A DNA stretch of 64,000 nucleotides from Mesotoga infera (GCF_900157305.1 NZ_LS974202.1:2108001-2172000), one strand, 5' to 3'. Shown: positions 42,801-51,226, counted from the stretch's first letter. Numbers and translations: made by a program. Notes: generated from the letters alone by a model not told the origin.

Positions 42801-42885
42801 TTTCTGCCCCCTGATGTACAACCCCGTTCAGAAGATATGAATGAAGAGAAAAAAAAGAACCTGCCCTAGATAGCAAACAATAGAT

Positions 42886-42913
42886 ATTATACACTGATAC
42901 AGCCTTTTGTGAA
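42886..42913 (-). promoter_or_regulatory. Promoter of the MATE-oxidoreductase operon
   Basis: On the reverse strand TTCACA (42913-42908), 16-bp spacer, TATAAT (42891-42886), about 85 bases before ATG 42800. One mismatch from each consensus at most. Confidence 0.7.
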
Positions 42914-42922
42914 CCGTTCAAT

Positions 42923-44200
42923 TCAGGCTTTTGAGACGTCGACTGGAAAGAATTTCGAGAGCCCCTTCACGGCGATGGGGATCGTATAGATAAGCACCGG
43001 TATGAGTAGCCGTACCTCGGCTGGTCTGGCTACTATAAAGTTCATCGCGACGAAGGGAACGATCCAGAACCAGGTCTTCCTGAAGAAATCTTCCTCCCCG
43101 ATTGAATCGTAGAAGATCAACGGGATCGAAAGGAACAGAAGTGGGAAGATCCAGGACCAGGGATAGTTGAGATTATACCCAAGTTGAACGAGATCAACCG
43201 AATACTTGGCCTGCGGATATAACAAACGGCTGGAAAGTAACGTAAAAACGACAGGTATTGCGAAAGTCGCGAGTGCCTTTAAGTAGAGGAGGAATTTCTC
43301 GGACTTTCCGGAGTATCTTTCGTAATTAAAGCCGAAAAGTATCAAAGAAAGAAAAACCATGTGGTCGGCTCTGAAAGTTGACCCCAGAAGGATCACCATA
43401 CAGAGTGTGATAAAGGATCTTCTTTCGATTATCAGAAGCAGTCCCGCGAGAAAGAGTGCGGACGCGTGGAAGGTCTCCCAGCCGAAATACATGGTCGTCA
43501 GTGGCATGATCGACTGAAAAAGCAACACAGAAAAGAGTGACATCGCTGGAGTAAGAAAATGTCTTCCAAAGGCATACAACAGTAGAATAGTCAGTATATT
43601 GAAAAAAAACCTGGCCGTTATATGGCCGTTGAGTGTTCGGTTATCCTCACTGGTGAGATCGACGGCCACCCTTAAATCATCAGGTAGGTTTTCTCCAAGC
43701 AGCAGAAGGGTACTGGCCGGTTCGGTTATGTATGTCTGCCAGTTCAGGCTGCTGACCATAGCCTTGAGAGCGTTCTGCAGAAGGATACTCTTTCTGGCTA
43801 TCCTGTCTATCGCCTCGTTTATGGTCATCTCGAGGTCGGATACAATTCTTTCTCGCTCTTGCAAAGGAAAATAGGCTTCCACCATTCCTCTCGCTTCATC
43901 GGTCCAGTATTCCGTGGACAGGAGCATCTTCGATACTTCAGACGTGTTTTCATCGAGCCAGGGGATAGGAATGTATTTAAAGAAATACTCCACAAGATAG
44001 TAACTCCCGAAACGGTATTGATCGGGAGCAAAGTTCTCTCCGGAGATTACCCTTTCATGCTGGTTGATTCTGAGATATCTGGAGAGGAAGAGATACTTCC
44101 CGTCGGTACTCCAGACGGTCATGGAGGTGAAGATGTAAGAAAGTATAGTCGCAACGATCAGAAGCAGCGGCACGCTGGAGAATTTTTTTCGGTCGTTCAT
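42923..44200 (-). CDS. Polytopic membrane protein B, GT-C-like, paralogue of 44197-45510
   Basis: The protein has 425 residues from ATG 44200 after AAAAGGAGG; the frame extends to 44449 only by running through the preceding gene. About ten membrane segments are predicted. The first helix leads to FAPDQYRFGSYYLVEYFFK, a D-Q-Y-R-type loop after the first helix as seen in many GT-C glycosyltransferase-like proteins; a long external loop (~75-170) follows. Conserved with its neighbour are NLNYPWSWIFPLLFLSIPL and ARPAEVRLLIPVLIY. Its four-base ATGA overlap with the upstream paralogue indicates coupling. Probably a transferase using a polyprenyl-phosphate sugar, by inference. Confidence 0.75.
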   Translation of the reverse strand: MNDRKKFSSVPLLLIVATILSYIFTSMTVWSTDGKYLFLSRYLRINQHERVISGENFAPDQYRFGSYYLVEYFFKYIPIPWLDENTSEVSKMLLSTEYWTDEARGMVEAYFPLQERERIVSDLEMTINEAIDRIARKSILLQNALKAMVSSLNWQTYITEPASTLLLLGENLPDDLRVAVDLTSEDNRTLNGHITARFFFNILTILLLYAFGRHFLTPAMSLFSVLLFQSIMPLTTMYFGWETFHASALFLAGLLLIIERRSFITLCMVILLGSTFRADHMVFLSLILFGFNYERYSGKSEKFLLYLKALATFAIPVVFTLLSSRLLYPQAKYSVDLVQLGYNLNYPWSWIFPLLFLSIPLIFYDSIGEEDFFRKTWFWIVPFVAMNFIVARPAEVRLLIPVLIYTIPIAVKGLSKFFPVDVSKA

Positions 44201-45510
44201 GAGCCGCCTCCTTTTCTGTCTCTGTCGTAATCGAAATGACAGAGTACTTCTTTTACGCCTGCGACAACGTATGGAACGCTGTATATCAATACCGGCAGGA
44301 GGAGTCTGACCTCGGCCGGTCTTGCAAACAGGTAATTCATAACCATGAATGGCGGAACCCAGAGCCAGGTTTTTCTGAAGAAATCTATGTTCCTGATCAT
44401 CGGACTGAAGGCCAAAGGAATGGCCAGAAATATCAGGGGGTAGATCCAAGCCCAGGGGTGGTTCAGGTTATATTCGAGCTGGATGAAATCGAGGTAATAC
44501 TCCGAGCCGGCATAGATTACCTCGCTCAGTAATAACGTAGCGACCAGAGGGATAAGTACCAGCGAAAGCCCGGCCAATAGGGAGAGCCACTTTCTTCTCT
44601 TTATCGCCCCGGGTACTTTGTAGAGGAGGTATATCACACCGGCGAAAAGCGTTTGGTCTGTCCTGGCCGTGCAGCCTAGCAGAACGAGCAAAAGGAGGAG
44701 TAGATAGCTTTTGTTTTTCAGCAAAGCCACAAGAAAGCCGGCGAAGACGGTTGCCGATAGCATGGTTTCGGCTTGCATGAAGTCCTGGGCTACCATAGGA
44801 AGAAGGGCGGCAAAAAGCGACATACCCAAAAGCGACGTCAACGCGTCGGTAAACTGCGCGCACAAGAGAAAAACGAGCAGGAGAGTAGTTGCGGTGAAGA
44901 AGAATCTAAAGGTAACGTATCCATTTACCAATGCGCTCTCAGCGCTGTCTTTTTCTATCAGGACTTTGAATTCTCCGGGGATGTTCTTTCCAATGAGCAT
45001 GGTCGTCTTCTCTATATCGTTGATGTACTCTTGCCAGCCGAAAGAATCGATTGCGGCTTTCAACATGTTTCTCAAAAGCAGATTGTTTGGCGAAAACGAG
45101 TCTATGATCCTGTCTATAGTGGATTCTATCTCCTTGATGATTACGGCACGGTCCTCTTCGGGAAAGAAGAGCTCGACGCTCTTCTCTGTGCCTTCGCCCC
45201 AGCCTGTCGGATCGAGTCCCTCCGCGACGATGTCGTTGAAGACATCGTACCATCTCAATGGTATGTGTTTGAAAATATATTCGACCAGGTAATAACTGCC
45301 GAAGCGATACTGATCAGGAGCAAAGCTCTTTCCATCTATGGCTTCTCTGTGGCGCATCACTTTGCTGTAACGGGAAATAGTCAAGAACCTGCTTTCGGTC
45401 GTCCAGAGTATCATAGAAGTGAAGATGTACGAAAGAACTATCGCAATGAAAAGCACGACCAGAAAAACCTTTTTCTTCGAGCGATCGTTCGTTGTCCCTT
45501 CAAAACACAT
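44197..45510 (-). CDS. Polytopic membrane protein A, GT-C-like
   Basis: The protein has 437 residues from ATG 45510 (weak GGTGAAGAG site). The organisation matches the downstream paralogue: first helix, SFAPDQYRFGSYYLVEYIFK, long soluble loop (~80-185), then about eight helices with NLNHPWAWIYPLIFLAIPL and ARPAEVRLLLPVLIYSVPY. The two look like an old tandem duplication, diverged to perhaps a third identity by eye. The lack of a recognised Pfam signature leaves the function open. Context with a UbiA-type prenyltransferase favours a lipid-linked-sugar transferase. Confidence 0.75.
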   Translation of the reverse strand: MCFEGTTNDRSKKKVFLVVLFIAIVLSYIFTSMILWTTESRFLTISRYSKVMRHREAIDGKSFAPDQYRFGSYYLVEYIFKHIPLRWYDVFNDIVAEGLDPTGWGEGTEKSVELFFPEEDRAVIIKEIESTIDRIIDSFSPNNLLLRNMLKAAIDSFGWQEYINDIEKTTMLIGKNIPGEFKVLIEKDSAESALVNGYVTFRFFFTATTLLLVFLLCAQFTDALTSLLGMSLFAALLPMVAQDFMQAETMLSATVFAGFLVALLKNKSYLLLLLLVLLGCTARTDQTLFAGVIYLLYKVPGAIKRRKWLSLLAGLSLVLIPLVATLLLSEVIYAGSEYYLDFIQLEYNLNHPWAWIYPLIFLAIPLAFSPMIRNIDFFRKTWLWVPPFMVMNYLFARPAEVRLLLPVLIYSVPYVVAGVKEVLCHFDYDRDRKGGGS

Positions 45511-45549
45511 GCACTCTTCACCACTCTCCGAGAGATTTTTAAAACAGGT

Positions 45550-46635
45550 TTATCTGTAAGATTCCCAAAGTCTTCCCCATGGACTGTCCTTCTTCCACTG
45601 TTGGAAGATCTTTGTTCCGTGTTTCTTCCACCAGTATCTGTCGTGATACGAATCCGACGCTGCAACGAAGACTTTCACCAATGGCGTGTGAAAGAAGAGT
45701 TTCTGGAAGATCTTCAAAGGACTGAACCATAGCAGGTCACCGACTTTGCTAGCAAAGTTGTCGCCGACGTGAAACTTGAGGTTGACTTTAGAAATATCTT
45801 CACCGACCAACTCAATGTTCTCACGCTTGCCGTTTCCTAGGCCCTCCTCGTCCGCCAGCCTTATATATTTCAGGTCCATCGGGTTGAATCCCATCATTTT
45901 CGCGGCAACAGCGTCTATGGCTACCTGATCCTGGCTTGCAAGTATATAATCCGTTCTGACAGGTATCAATGTCCTCGGACCGGGACCGTTTCCCGCGGTC
46001 GTCCCGTCCATGAAGGCAAAAAGCCCGGTATGTATCTCTTTCTGTATTTTCAAAAGATCGACAAGAGTCTCGTGTATCCAGGAATGGGTGTAATGACGTT
46101 TCACGTTCAAAAGGCCTCCGAAGGCGTTCTTCATTGCCCCCGTTGTGGTCGTGTAAATATGGCACTTCATCGTAGGGAGCTGAATGATGTTCTTGCCGAA
46201 AAAGTAGTCGGGCAATCTTATTCCTTCAGGGAAAATTCTAGGAAGCACTTTGAGTTTACTTTTCGGAGTGTATTCAATCCAGTGCATATCGCTCTCTTCA
46301 AAGTTGTACAGTACGGGTATTCCATACTTGTTGTATATGATGTCGTACTTGTTCTGCTTTTCGCCATACTTGGGCCTTGTAACTACTGTTTTGTTTTCTA
46401 CGGCAACTATCTCGTTAATGCCCGCGTCCTTGAGGGCGAGGACGACTCCTTCGATCTGCCAGGGAGTACTGTTGGCGCCTGGCATCGGCAGGTGCCAGGA
46501 GATGTTGTCCTTGAGAATGGTTGTGGCTCCTCTATCGAGAAACTCCTCCATTTTCGCCATCTTCGCGAGTCTTTTATAGTCATCCAGTACACTTTCGGGT
46601 GTTGTCTTAATTACTGCTACTGTAGATTTATTCAA
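45550..46635 (-). CDS. DUF362 family protein
   Basis: The protein has 361 residues from TTG 46635, seven bases after AGGAGG; a GTG at 46644 lies inside that site. It matches DUF362, with the typical ..IIQLPTMKCHIYTTTTGAMKNAFGGLLN.. (family L-P-K-x-K-x-H..T-G-x-x-K-N..G), and later FAFMDGTTAGNGPGPRTLIPVRTD and ..AIDAVAAKMMGF... No ferredoxin-like Cys cluster is present, unlike many family members. DUF362 function is not established. It is third in the UbiA operon. Confidence 0.85.
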   Translation of the reverse strand: MNKSTVAVIKTTPESVLDDYKRLAKMAKMEEFLDRGATTILKDNISWHLPMPGANSTPWQIEGVVLALKDAGINEIVAVENKTVVTRPKYGEKQNKYDIIYNKYGIPVLYNFEESDMHWIEYTPKSKLKVLPRIFPEGIRLPDYFFGKNIIQLPTMKCHIYTTTTGAMKNAFGGLLNVKRHYTHSWIHETLVDLLKIQKEIHTGLFAFMDGTTAGNGPGPRTLIPVRTDYILASQDQVAIDAVAAKMMGFNPMDLKYIRLADEEGLGNGKRENIELVGEDISKVNLKFHVGDNFASKVGDLLWFSPLKIFQKLFFHTPLVKVFVAASDSYHDRYWWKKHGTKIFQQWKKDSPWGRLWESYR

Positions 46636-46647
46636 ACCAAACACCTC

Positions 46648-47019
46648 CTATTTCGCGATCGATATTAGCCAGATGCCCAGAGCAATAATGGCTATTCCGG
46701 CGATCTTCAACCAGCTCATCTTTTCATCGAAGAGAAAGACTGCAAAGAGAGTCACGATAACAAACCCGGCGCTGGTCATTATCGGGTACGCGATACCCAA
46801 TTTCATTTTCGTCAATACCACACTGTAAAAGATGAAAGCCACACCGAAGGAGATAAGTCCTAGCCAGACGTACACGTTGGTGATAGAGTTCAACAACATA
46901 CCCTTCAACCCTACATCAGACATTTGCTGTGTTTTTTGCATGCCGAATTTCAACAGAATATTCGCAGACGCATTAAAAACTATCGCTACAACTAGAATGA
47001 AAAAATCAATCAAATTCAA
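46648..47019 (-). CDS. Four-helix SMR/EamA-type carrier
   Basis: The protein has 123 residues from TTG 47019, eight bases after GGAGG; a GTG at 47043 makes it eight residues longer but ignores that site. Four membrane helices cover nearly the entire length: the first ends NASANILLKFGM, and the third and fourth contain LGIAYPIMTSAGFVIVTLFAVFLFDEKMSWLKIAGIAIIALG, the EmrE/ArnE-like signature. Such half-size proteins pair to export cations or, as in ArnEF, flip undecaprenyl-phosphate-sugars. Neighbouring UbiA makes the flippase idea attractive. Confidence 0.88.
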   Translation of the reverse strand: MNLIDFFILVVAIVFNASANILLKFGMQKTQQMSDVGLKGMLLNSITNVYVWLGLISFGVAFIFYSVVLTKMKLGIAYPIMTSAGFVIVTLFAVFLFDEKMSWLKIAGIAIIALGIWLISIAK

Positions 47020-47046
47020 GATCAGTTCCTCCAGTAAAGCCACACC

Positions 47047-47931
47047 CTAAAACCACATGGGCAGGTATATGATCATTACTACCGATAGAAACCACAGCAC
47101 GGTCGTCACCGCGATGCCCGTATCGCGTGTTACGACCTCTGTAGGGTCTCCCTCGCCGTCTTTGAAAAGAAGTAACATATATCTGAAAACCCCGTAGGTC
47201 ACGAACGGAACGGTGTAAACTAGCTTGTCGGTAGAGAATTTGGAAATCACCGAAGGATCCAGGCAGTAGAGAGTGTAAGAGATTACGGATATTGAGGCCG
47301 TAGAAACCATCATGTAATCAAGAAATCTAAAATCATATAGCTTGAGAACCTTTCTGTGATTATCGCTGTTCTCCTTGAATAGTAGCAACTCGTTTCTTCG
47401 CTTTCCAAAACCCATGAAGAGAGCCAGAAAAAAGGTCGTCACCAGGATCCAGCTAGTTGGGTTTACGCCTATCGCGTAAGAGCCGGCGATCACACGAATA
47501 ACGAAGCCTGCCGAGATGCAGAAGGCGTCTATCACGACCATTTCCTTTCCTCTGAGCGTATAGAAAACGTTCTCAAGCACGTAAATGAGAAGAAAAAGCC
47601 CTGCCAGGAGAGGGAGGAGAAGGACAATCACGAAAGCCAGTATGAAACAGACGATAGCCACAACGGTTGCCTCTTTGACACTTACAGCGCCCGAAGAGAT
47701 CGGTCTGTTTTTCTTTCGCCAGTGATGCCTGTCGCTTTCCAGATCGTTGATATCGTTGAAAATATAAACGCCGCTCGAAGCGAAACAGAAGGCAATGAAA
47801 ATGAGAAGTGAGTTCAACATCATATCAACTCTGAAAAGACTGGCCGAAAATATTAGAGGGGCAAAAACGAAGAGATTCTTCAACCAGTGCCTGACTCTCA
47901 TAAGCCTTACATATGTACCGATCTCCTTCAT
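47047..47931 (-). CDS. UbiA-family prenyltransferase, decaprenyl-phosphate phosphoribosyltransferase-like
   Basis: The protein has 294 residues from ATG 47931; the frame continues to 47970 without a site. Nine helices, first Asp-rich motif NDINDLESDRHHWRKKNRPIS (N-D-x-x-D-x-x-x-D) and the N-terminal RVRHWLKNLFVFAPLIFS, which are both characteristic of the branch that includes mycobacterial DPPR synthase rather than quinone-type UbiA enzymes. That enzyme joins PRPP to polyprenyl phosphate, giving a lipid-linked ribose-phosphate. It leads a five-gene reverse operon with a flippase-like protein, DUF362 and two polytopic proteins, all within a few bases of each other. Confidence 0.88.
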   Translation of the reverse strand: MKEIGTYVRLMRVRHWLKNLFVFAPLIFSASLFRVDMMLNSLLIFIAFCFASSGVYIFNDINDLESDRHHWRKKNRPISSGAVSVKEATVVAIVCFILAFVIVLLLPLLAGLFLLIYVLENVFYTLRGKEMVVIDAFCISAGFVIRVIAGSYAIGVNPTSWILVTTFFLALFMGFGKRRNELLLFKENSDNHRKVLKLYDFRFLDYMMVSTASISVISYTLYCLDPSVISKFSTDKLVYTVPFVTYGVFRYMLLLFKDGEGDPTEVVTRDTGIAVTTVLWFLSVVMIIYLPMWF

Positions 47932-48117
47932 TGCGCAACCCCGTTGAATAATCTCATATCTCTGCAGCACACCGCATAGACATGGCTAACAGGTATTATC
48001 TTAGCATAATAGATATGGTTCTCGCTCTTTCTTTCCTAGAAAGGAACTTTCCTGTTCTCTGATCTTCCTTTTCTCTTCTTTAACTGCAAGTGTATTACTC
48101 GAAATTCCGGTTCATGG

Positions 48118-48123
48118 TAAAAT
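48118..48123 (+). promoter_or_regulatory. Extended -10 promoter of the guaAB unit
   Basis: TGGTAAAAT (48115-48123) is an extended -10 element eight bases before the riboswitch P1 helix; the -35 region (TTACTC) is poor. Confidence 0.5.
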
Positions 48124-48130
48124 GCATTAA

Positions 48131-48195
48131 CCCGTATAATTCCGAGAATCGGCTGGGAAGTATCTACCAGGAAGCCTTAACTTCCTGACTACGGG
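48131..48195 (+). ncRNA. Guanine-class purine riboswitch aptamer
   Basis: P1 pairs CCCGTA (48131-48136) with TACGGG (48190-48195). The core follows the purine aptamer pattern: TATAAT after P1, a P2 hairpin CCGAGAATCGG, the J2/3 sequence GTATCTACC and a P3 hairpin AGGAAG..CTTCCT. The 3' junction reads GACTACGGG; the C in GACTA marks guanine specificity (adenine aptamers have GATTA). The next genes are GMP synthase and IMP dehydrogenase, the guanine-nucleotide branch. Confidence 0.93.
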
Positions 48196-48212
48196 GTGGA
48201 TTTTTCATACTT

Positions 48213-48236
48213 CACCCCTTGGAGGGGTGATTTTTG
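48213..48236 (+). terminator. Riboswitch-controlled terminator upstream of guaA
   Basis: Stem CACCCCT/AGGGGTG (48213-48219, 48223-48229), then ATTTTTTG and more T. GGGGTG at 48193-48198, which overlaps the P1 3' strand, can instead pair with CACCCC at 48213-48218 as an antiterminator. Guanine binding should hold P1 closed, release CACCCC and allow termination: an OFF switch. Confidence 0.88.
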
Positions 48237-48257
48237 TTTTTCGGGAGGATCGATGTA

Positions 48258-49766
48258 ATGGAAAGGATAGTGGTTCTTGATTACGGTTCACAGTACACAA
48301 TGCTGCTAGCAAGGAGAATAAGGGAGTTCGGAATTCTTTGCACGGTCGAACATCCCTCGTCGGTAGTGCTTGATAAGGATGTGAAGGGGATTGTTCTCTC
48401 GGGAGGTCCCCAGAGCGTTTATGAGAGCGGTTCGCTGGATATTCCGAAGGAGGTTCTAACTGCCGGCCTGCCGATTCTGGGAATCTGTTATGGTATGCAT
48501 TTAATGGTTAAGAACTTCGGAGGTACGGTATCCAGGGGCAAGAAGGCTGAATACGGTCTTACACCCGTATCGCTCGAAGATTCGAAGCTGTTGACAGATG
48601 TTCCAAGAACGATTACAGCTTGGATGAGCCATGGAGACGAGGTCACGACCCTTCCTCCCTGTTACAGGACGATCGCCAGGAGCGGAAACGGTGTAGTGGC
48701 AGGCATGACCGACGGCAGGAACTACGCGCTCCAGTTCCATCCTGAGGTTCACCATACACAGTGCGGTACAAAGATACTTGAAAACTTCGTTTTGAAGGTT
48801 TGTGACGTCTCGAGAAACTGGAAGATATCCGATTTCGCTTATGAGCAGGTCGAAAAAATAAGAGAGATCGTTGGTAACAAGAAGGTCATCGCCGGTCTTT
48901 CCGGTGGAGTTGATTCTACGGTGGCGGCGGTTTTGACAGCCCGGGCTATCGGCGCAAATCTGACGGGTATTTTCGTCAACCACGGATTGATGAGAAAGGA
49001 TGAGGAGTGCGAAGTCCCGGAGGTCATGAAAACTCTGGGGATAAACTTGCGGGTGGTGGATGCTTCTGACACCTTTTTCAGAAAACTTCATGGGGTGACC
49101 GACCCAGAACGCAAGAGGAAGATAATTGGCGAGACCTTCATTGAAGTCTTCGAAGGAGAGGCAAGTGATATCGATGCTGACTTCCTGCTCCAGGGAACCA
49201 TCTATTCCGACGTGATAGAATCGGCTGCTTCTTCAAGGACTTCCGACAAAATCAAAAGTCATCACAATGTCGGCGGACTTCCTGAAAACATGAAGCTGAA
49301 GCTTCTCGAACCTTTGCGGGAACTCTTCAAAGACGAGGTCAGAGCTCTTGGAAAAACCCTGGGCATAAGTTCGAAGTTCATAGACAGACAGCCTTTCCCC
49401 GGTCCGGGACTGGGAGTGAGGATACTGGGAGAGGTCGATGCTGAGAAAGCGAGAATTCTCAAAGAAGTCGATGACATTTTCCTCAAGACACTCGAGGAGT
49501 ACGGAGAGAAGGGCAAGATCTGGCAGGCCTTCGCTGTATTGTTACCTGTAAAGAGCGTCGGGGTCAAAGGTGACAGGAGGGCCTACGGTTACGTTGTCGC
49601 TTTGAGGGCCGTTCACAGCGCCGAAGGAATGACGGCCTCCTGGTACGAGATTCCTCACGCGGTCTTGAGGGAGATTTCTTCAAGAATAACCTCTCGAGTT
49701 CCAGAAGTGGGAAGGGTTACCTACGATATAACCGACAAACCGCCAGCGACCATAGAGTGGGAATGA
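48258..49766 (+). CDS. guaA: GMP synthase (glutamine-hydrolysing)
   Basis: The enzyme has 502 residues from ATG 48258 after GGGAGG; the frame extends to 48234 only inside the terminator. The N-terminal class I glutamine amidotransferase (1-190) has nucleophile Cys 77 in GICYGM and the His-Glu pair in LQFHPEVHH. The ATP-pyrophosphatase domain has the P-loop GLSGGVDSTVAA near residue 213. The C-terminal dimerisation domain ends [15 protein letters not shown], the standard GuaA end. It converts XMP to GMP. Its stop overlaps the guaB start. Confidence 0.97.
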   Translation: MERIVVLDYGSQYTMLLARRIREFGILCTVEHPSSVVLDKDVKGIVLSGGPQSVYESGSLDIPKEVLTAGLPILGICYGMHLMVKNFGGTVSRGKKAEYGLTPVSLEDSKLLTDVPRTITAWMSHGDEVTTLPPCYRTIARSGNGVVAGMTDGRNYALQFHPEVHHTQCGTKILENFVLKVCDVSRNWKISDFAYEQVEKIREIVGNKKVIAGLSGGVDSTVAAVLTARAIGANLTGIFVNHGLMRKDEECEVPEVMKTLGINLRVVDASDTFFRKLHGVTDPERKRKIIGETFIEVFEGEASDIDADFLLQGTIYSDVIESAASSRTSDKIKSHHNVGGLPENMKLKLLEPLRELFKDEVRALGKTLGISSKFIDRQPFPGPGLGVRILGEVDAEKARILKEVDDIFLKTLEEYGEKGKIWQAFAVLLPVKSVGVKGDRRAYGYVVALRAVHSAEGMTASWYEIPHAVLREISSRITSRVPEVGRVTYDITDKPPATIEWE

Positions 49767-50866
49767 TGAGCATGTTCGATAAAGCTTACACATTTGATGA
49801 CGTTTTGCTTGTTCCTGGTTACAGCGATATTCTCCCCAGAGAAGTGGATCTGAGTTCCAGGATCACAAGAAAGCTCTGGCTAAAGGTACCGTTCATATCG
49901 GCGGCTATGGACACAGTCACCGAAGCGGAAATGGCCAGAGCCATGGCACTAATGGGCGGCATGGGAGTGATCCACAAGAATCTCTCGATCGAGGGGCAAG
50001 CCGAGCAAGTAGAGAGAGTGAAGAAAGCACCCGTAGATCGTGAAAGATACCCTTTATGCTCTCTCGATTCATTCGGCAGACTCATGGTGGGAGCAGCCGT
50101 TGGCACGGGTCCGGAGACAGTGGAAAGGATCGAAGCGGTTGTAAGGGCCGGTATCGACGTGCTGGCGATTGACACGGCTCACGGTCATTCGAAAAGAGTC
50201 ATAGATCTTCTTTCTTTGGTAAGAGAGCTTTATCCTTCTCTCCAGATCATTGCCGGAAATGTGGTGACTTCCAATGGAACTCGGGCGCTCATTGAGGCTG
50301 GTGCCGATGCAGTAAAGGTTGGAATAGGACCAGGTTCCATCTGCACGACAAGAATAGTAGCGGGTGTCGGTTATCCTCAGCTTTCGGCCGTTATGGAGTG
50401 TTCGCAGGTTGCAAGAGAGAGAGATATTCCGATTATCTCAGACGGGGGAATACGGTATTCGGGAGACATAGTGAAGGCTCTCGCTGCCGGAGCCAGCAGT
50501 GTCATGATGGGAAATGTCTTCGCCGGGACGAGAGAGTGCCCCGGAAAGAGTACATTTGTAGGTGGTGGCGAGTACAAATCCTACAGGGGGATGGGCAGTT
50601 TTACGGCGATGGCTGCTGGCAGCAGCGATCGCTATTTTCAGGATGGGCAGCCAGCATGCAAACTCGTTGCCGAGGGTGTTGAAGGAATGGTCCGGGCGAA
50701 GGGGTCGGTTGAAGATGTCTTTGAACAGCTCGCCGGAGGTGTCAGATCGGGGTTCGGGTACTGTGGGGCTGAGAGCGTGGAGTTTCTACAATCGAAGAGA
50801 AAGTTCGTGCAGATCACCGCTGCAGGAATGGTCGAGTCACACCCGCACGATATCACCACCTTCTAA
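49763..50866 (+). CDS. guaB: IMP dehydrogenase lacking the CBS (Bateman) module
   Basis: The enzyme has 367 residues from ATG 49763 (ATGA overlap with guaA; ATG 49772 is also possible). IMPDHs are usually ~485-500 residues. The catalytic barrel is complete: [15 protein letters not shown] at the start, the loop [17 protein letters not shown] with the catalytic Cys, [11 protein letters not shown], ..[12 protein letters not shown].. and the flap. Between [10 protein letters not shown] and [20 protein letters not shown] only a few residues replace the ~120-residue CBS pair. It oxidises IMP to XMP, directly ahead of GuaA. Loss of the Bateman module should remove allosteric purine nucleotide control. 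Confidence 0.95.
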   Translation: MMSMFDKAYTFDDVLLVPGYSDILPREVDLSSRITRKLWLKVPFISAAMDTVTEAEMARAMALMGGMGVIHKNLSIEGQAEQVERVKKAPVDRERYPLCSLDSFGRLMVGAAVGTGPETVERIEAVVRAGIDVLAIDTAHGHSKRVIDLLSLVRELYPSLQIIAGNVVTSNGTRALIEAGADAVKVGIGPGSICTTRIVAGVGYPQLSAVMECSQVARERDIPIISDGGIRYSGDIVKALAAGASSVMMGNVFAGTRECPGKSTFVGGGEYKSYRGMGSFTAMAAGSSDRYFQDGQPACKLVAEGVEGMVRAKGSVEDVFEQLAGGVRSGFGYCGAESVEFLQSKRKFVQITAAGMVESHPHDITTF

Positions 50867-50896
50867 TCTCCGGTATGGTCCACAAACTAGAAAAAA

Positions 50897-50920
50897 AGAA
50901 CGTCTCATATGAGACGTTCT
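50897..50920 (-). terminator. Terminator of the tRNA transcript
   Basis: A perfect 24-bp palindrome (arms AGAACGTCTCAT and its complement) followed on the reverse strand by seven T, just after the tRNA-Gly 3' end. On the plus strand it follows guaB without a T tract. Confidence 0.88.
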
Positions 50921-50922
50921 TC

Positions 50923-50997
50923 TGGAGCGGAAGACGGGTTTCGAACCCGCGACCCCCTGCTTGGCAAGCAGGTGCTCTACCACTGAGCTACATCCGC
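50923..50997 (-). tRNA. tRNA-Gly (GCC)
   Basis: 75 nt including the encoded CCA. The cloverleaf is complete, with D-arm AGCTCAGTGGTAGAGC, anticodon loop TTGCCAA (GCC) and T-arm GCGGGTTCGAAACCCG(T). The acceptor pairs GCGGATG with CTTCCGC, leaving one U6-U67 mismatch. Confidence 0.95.
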
Positions 50998-51026
50998 ATA
51001 TGAAAGCAATAACGGCCTCCTGCACC

Positions 51027-51111
51027 TGGTGCGAGAGGAGGGACTTGAACCCTCACAGGTTACCCTACTGGATCCTAAGTCCAGCGCGTCTGCCAATTTC
51101 GCCACTCTCGC
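51027..51111 (-). tRNA. tRNA-Leu (UAG)
   Basis: 85 nt including encoded CCA; acceptor GCGAGAG/CTCTCGC, anticodon loop CTTAGGA (TAG), a long variable arm as expected for class II tRNA-Leu. It directly abuts the tRNA-Lys 3' end. Confidence 0.95.
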
Positions 51112-51187
51112 TGGTGACTCGCGCGGGATTCGAACCCGCGACCCCCTGATTAAAAGTCAGGTGCTCTACCTGCTGAGCTAGCGAGTC
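51112..51187 (-). tRNA. tRNA-Lys (UUU)
   Basis: 76 nt including encoded CCA; acceptor GACTCGC/GCGAGTC, anticodon loop CTTTTAA (TTT), standard D and T arms. It is first in the Lys-Leu-Gly transcript. Confidence 0.95.
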
Positions 51188-51226
51188 GCTCCCACTCTCC
51201 GTCTCCAGCTTGCGCTTGCAAGAAAG

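Noticed and set aside
44201-44449. N-terminal extension of the second polytopic protein
   Set aside because: It is an out-of-frame reading of the preceding gene's 3' end; ATG 44200 has AAAAGGAGG and an ATGA overlap.
44773-45732. 319-codon forward frame opposite the polytopic protein A gene
   Set aside because: Shadow of two real reverse-strand genes; no domain or initiation signal.
48234-48257. Upstream TTG start of guaA
   Set aside because: It lies in the T tract of the riboswitch terminator, before the ribosome site.
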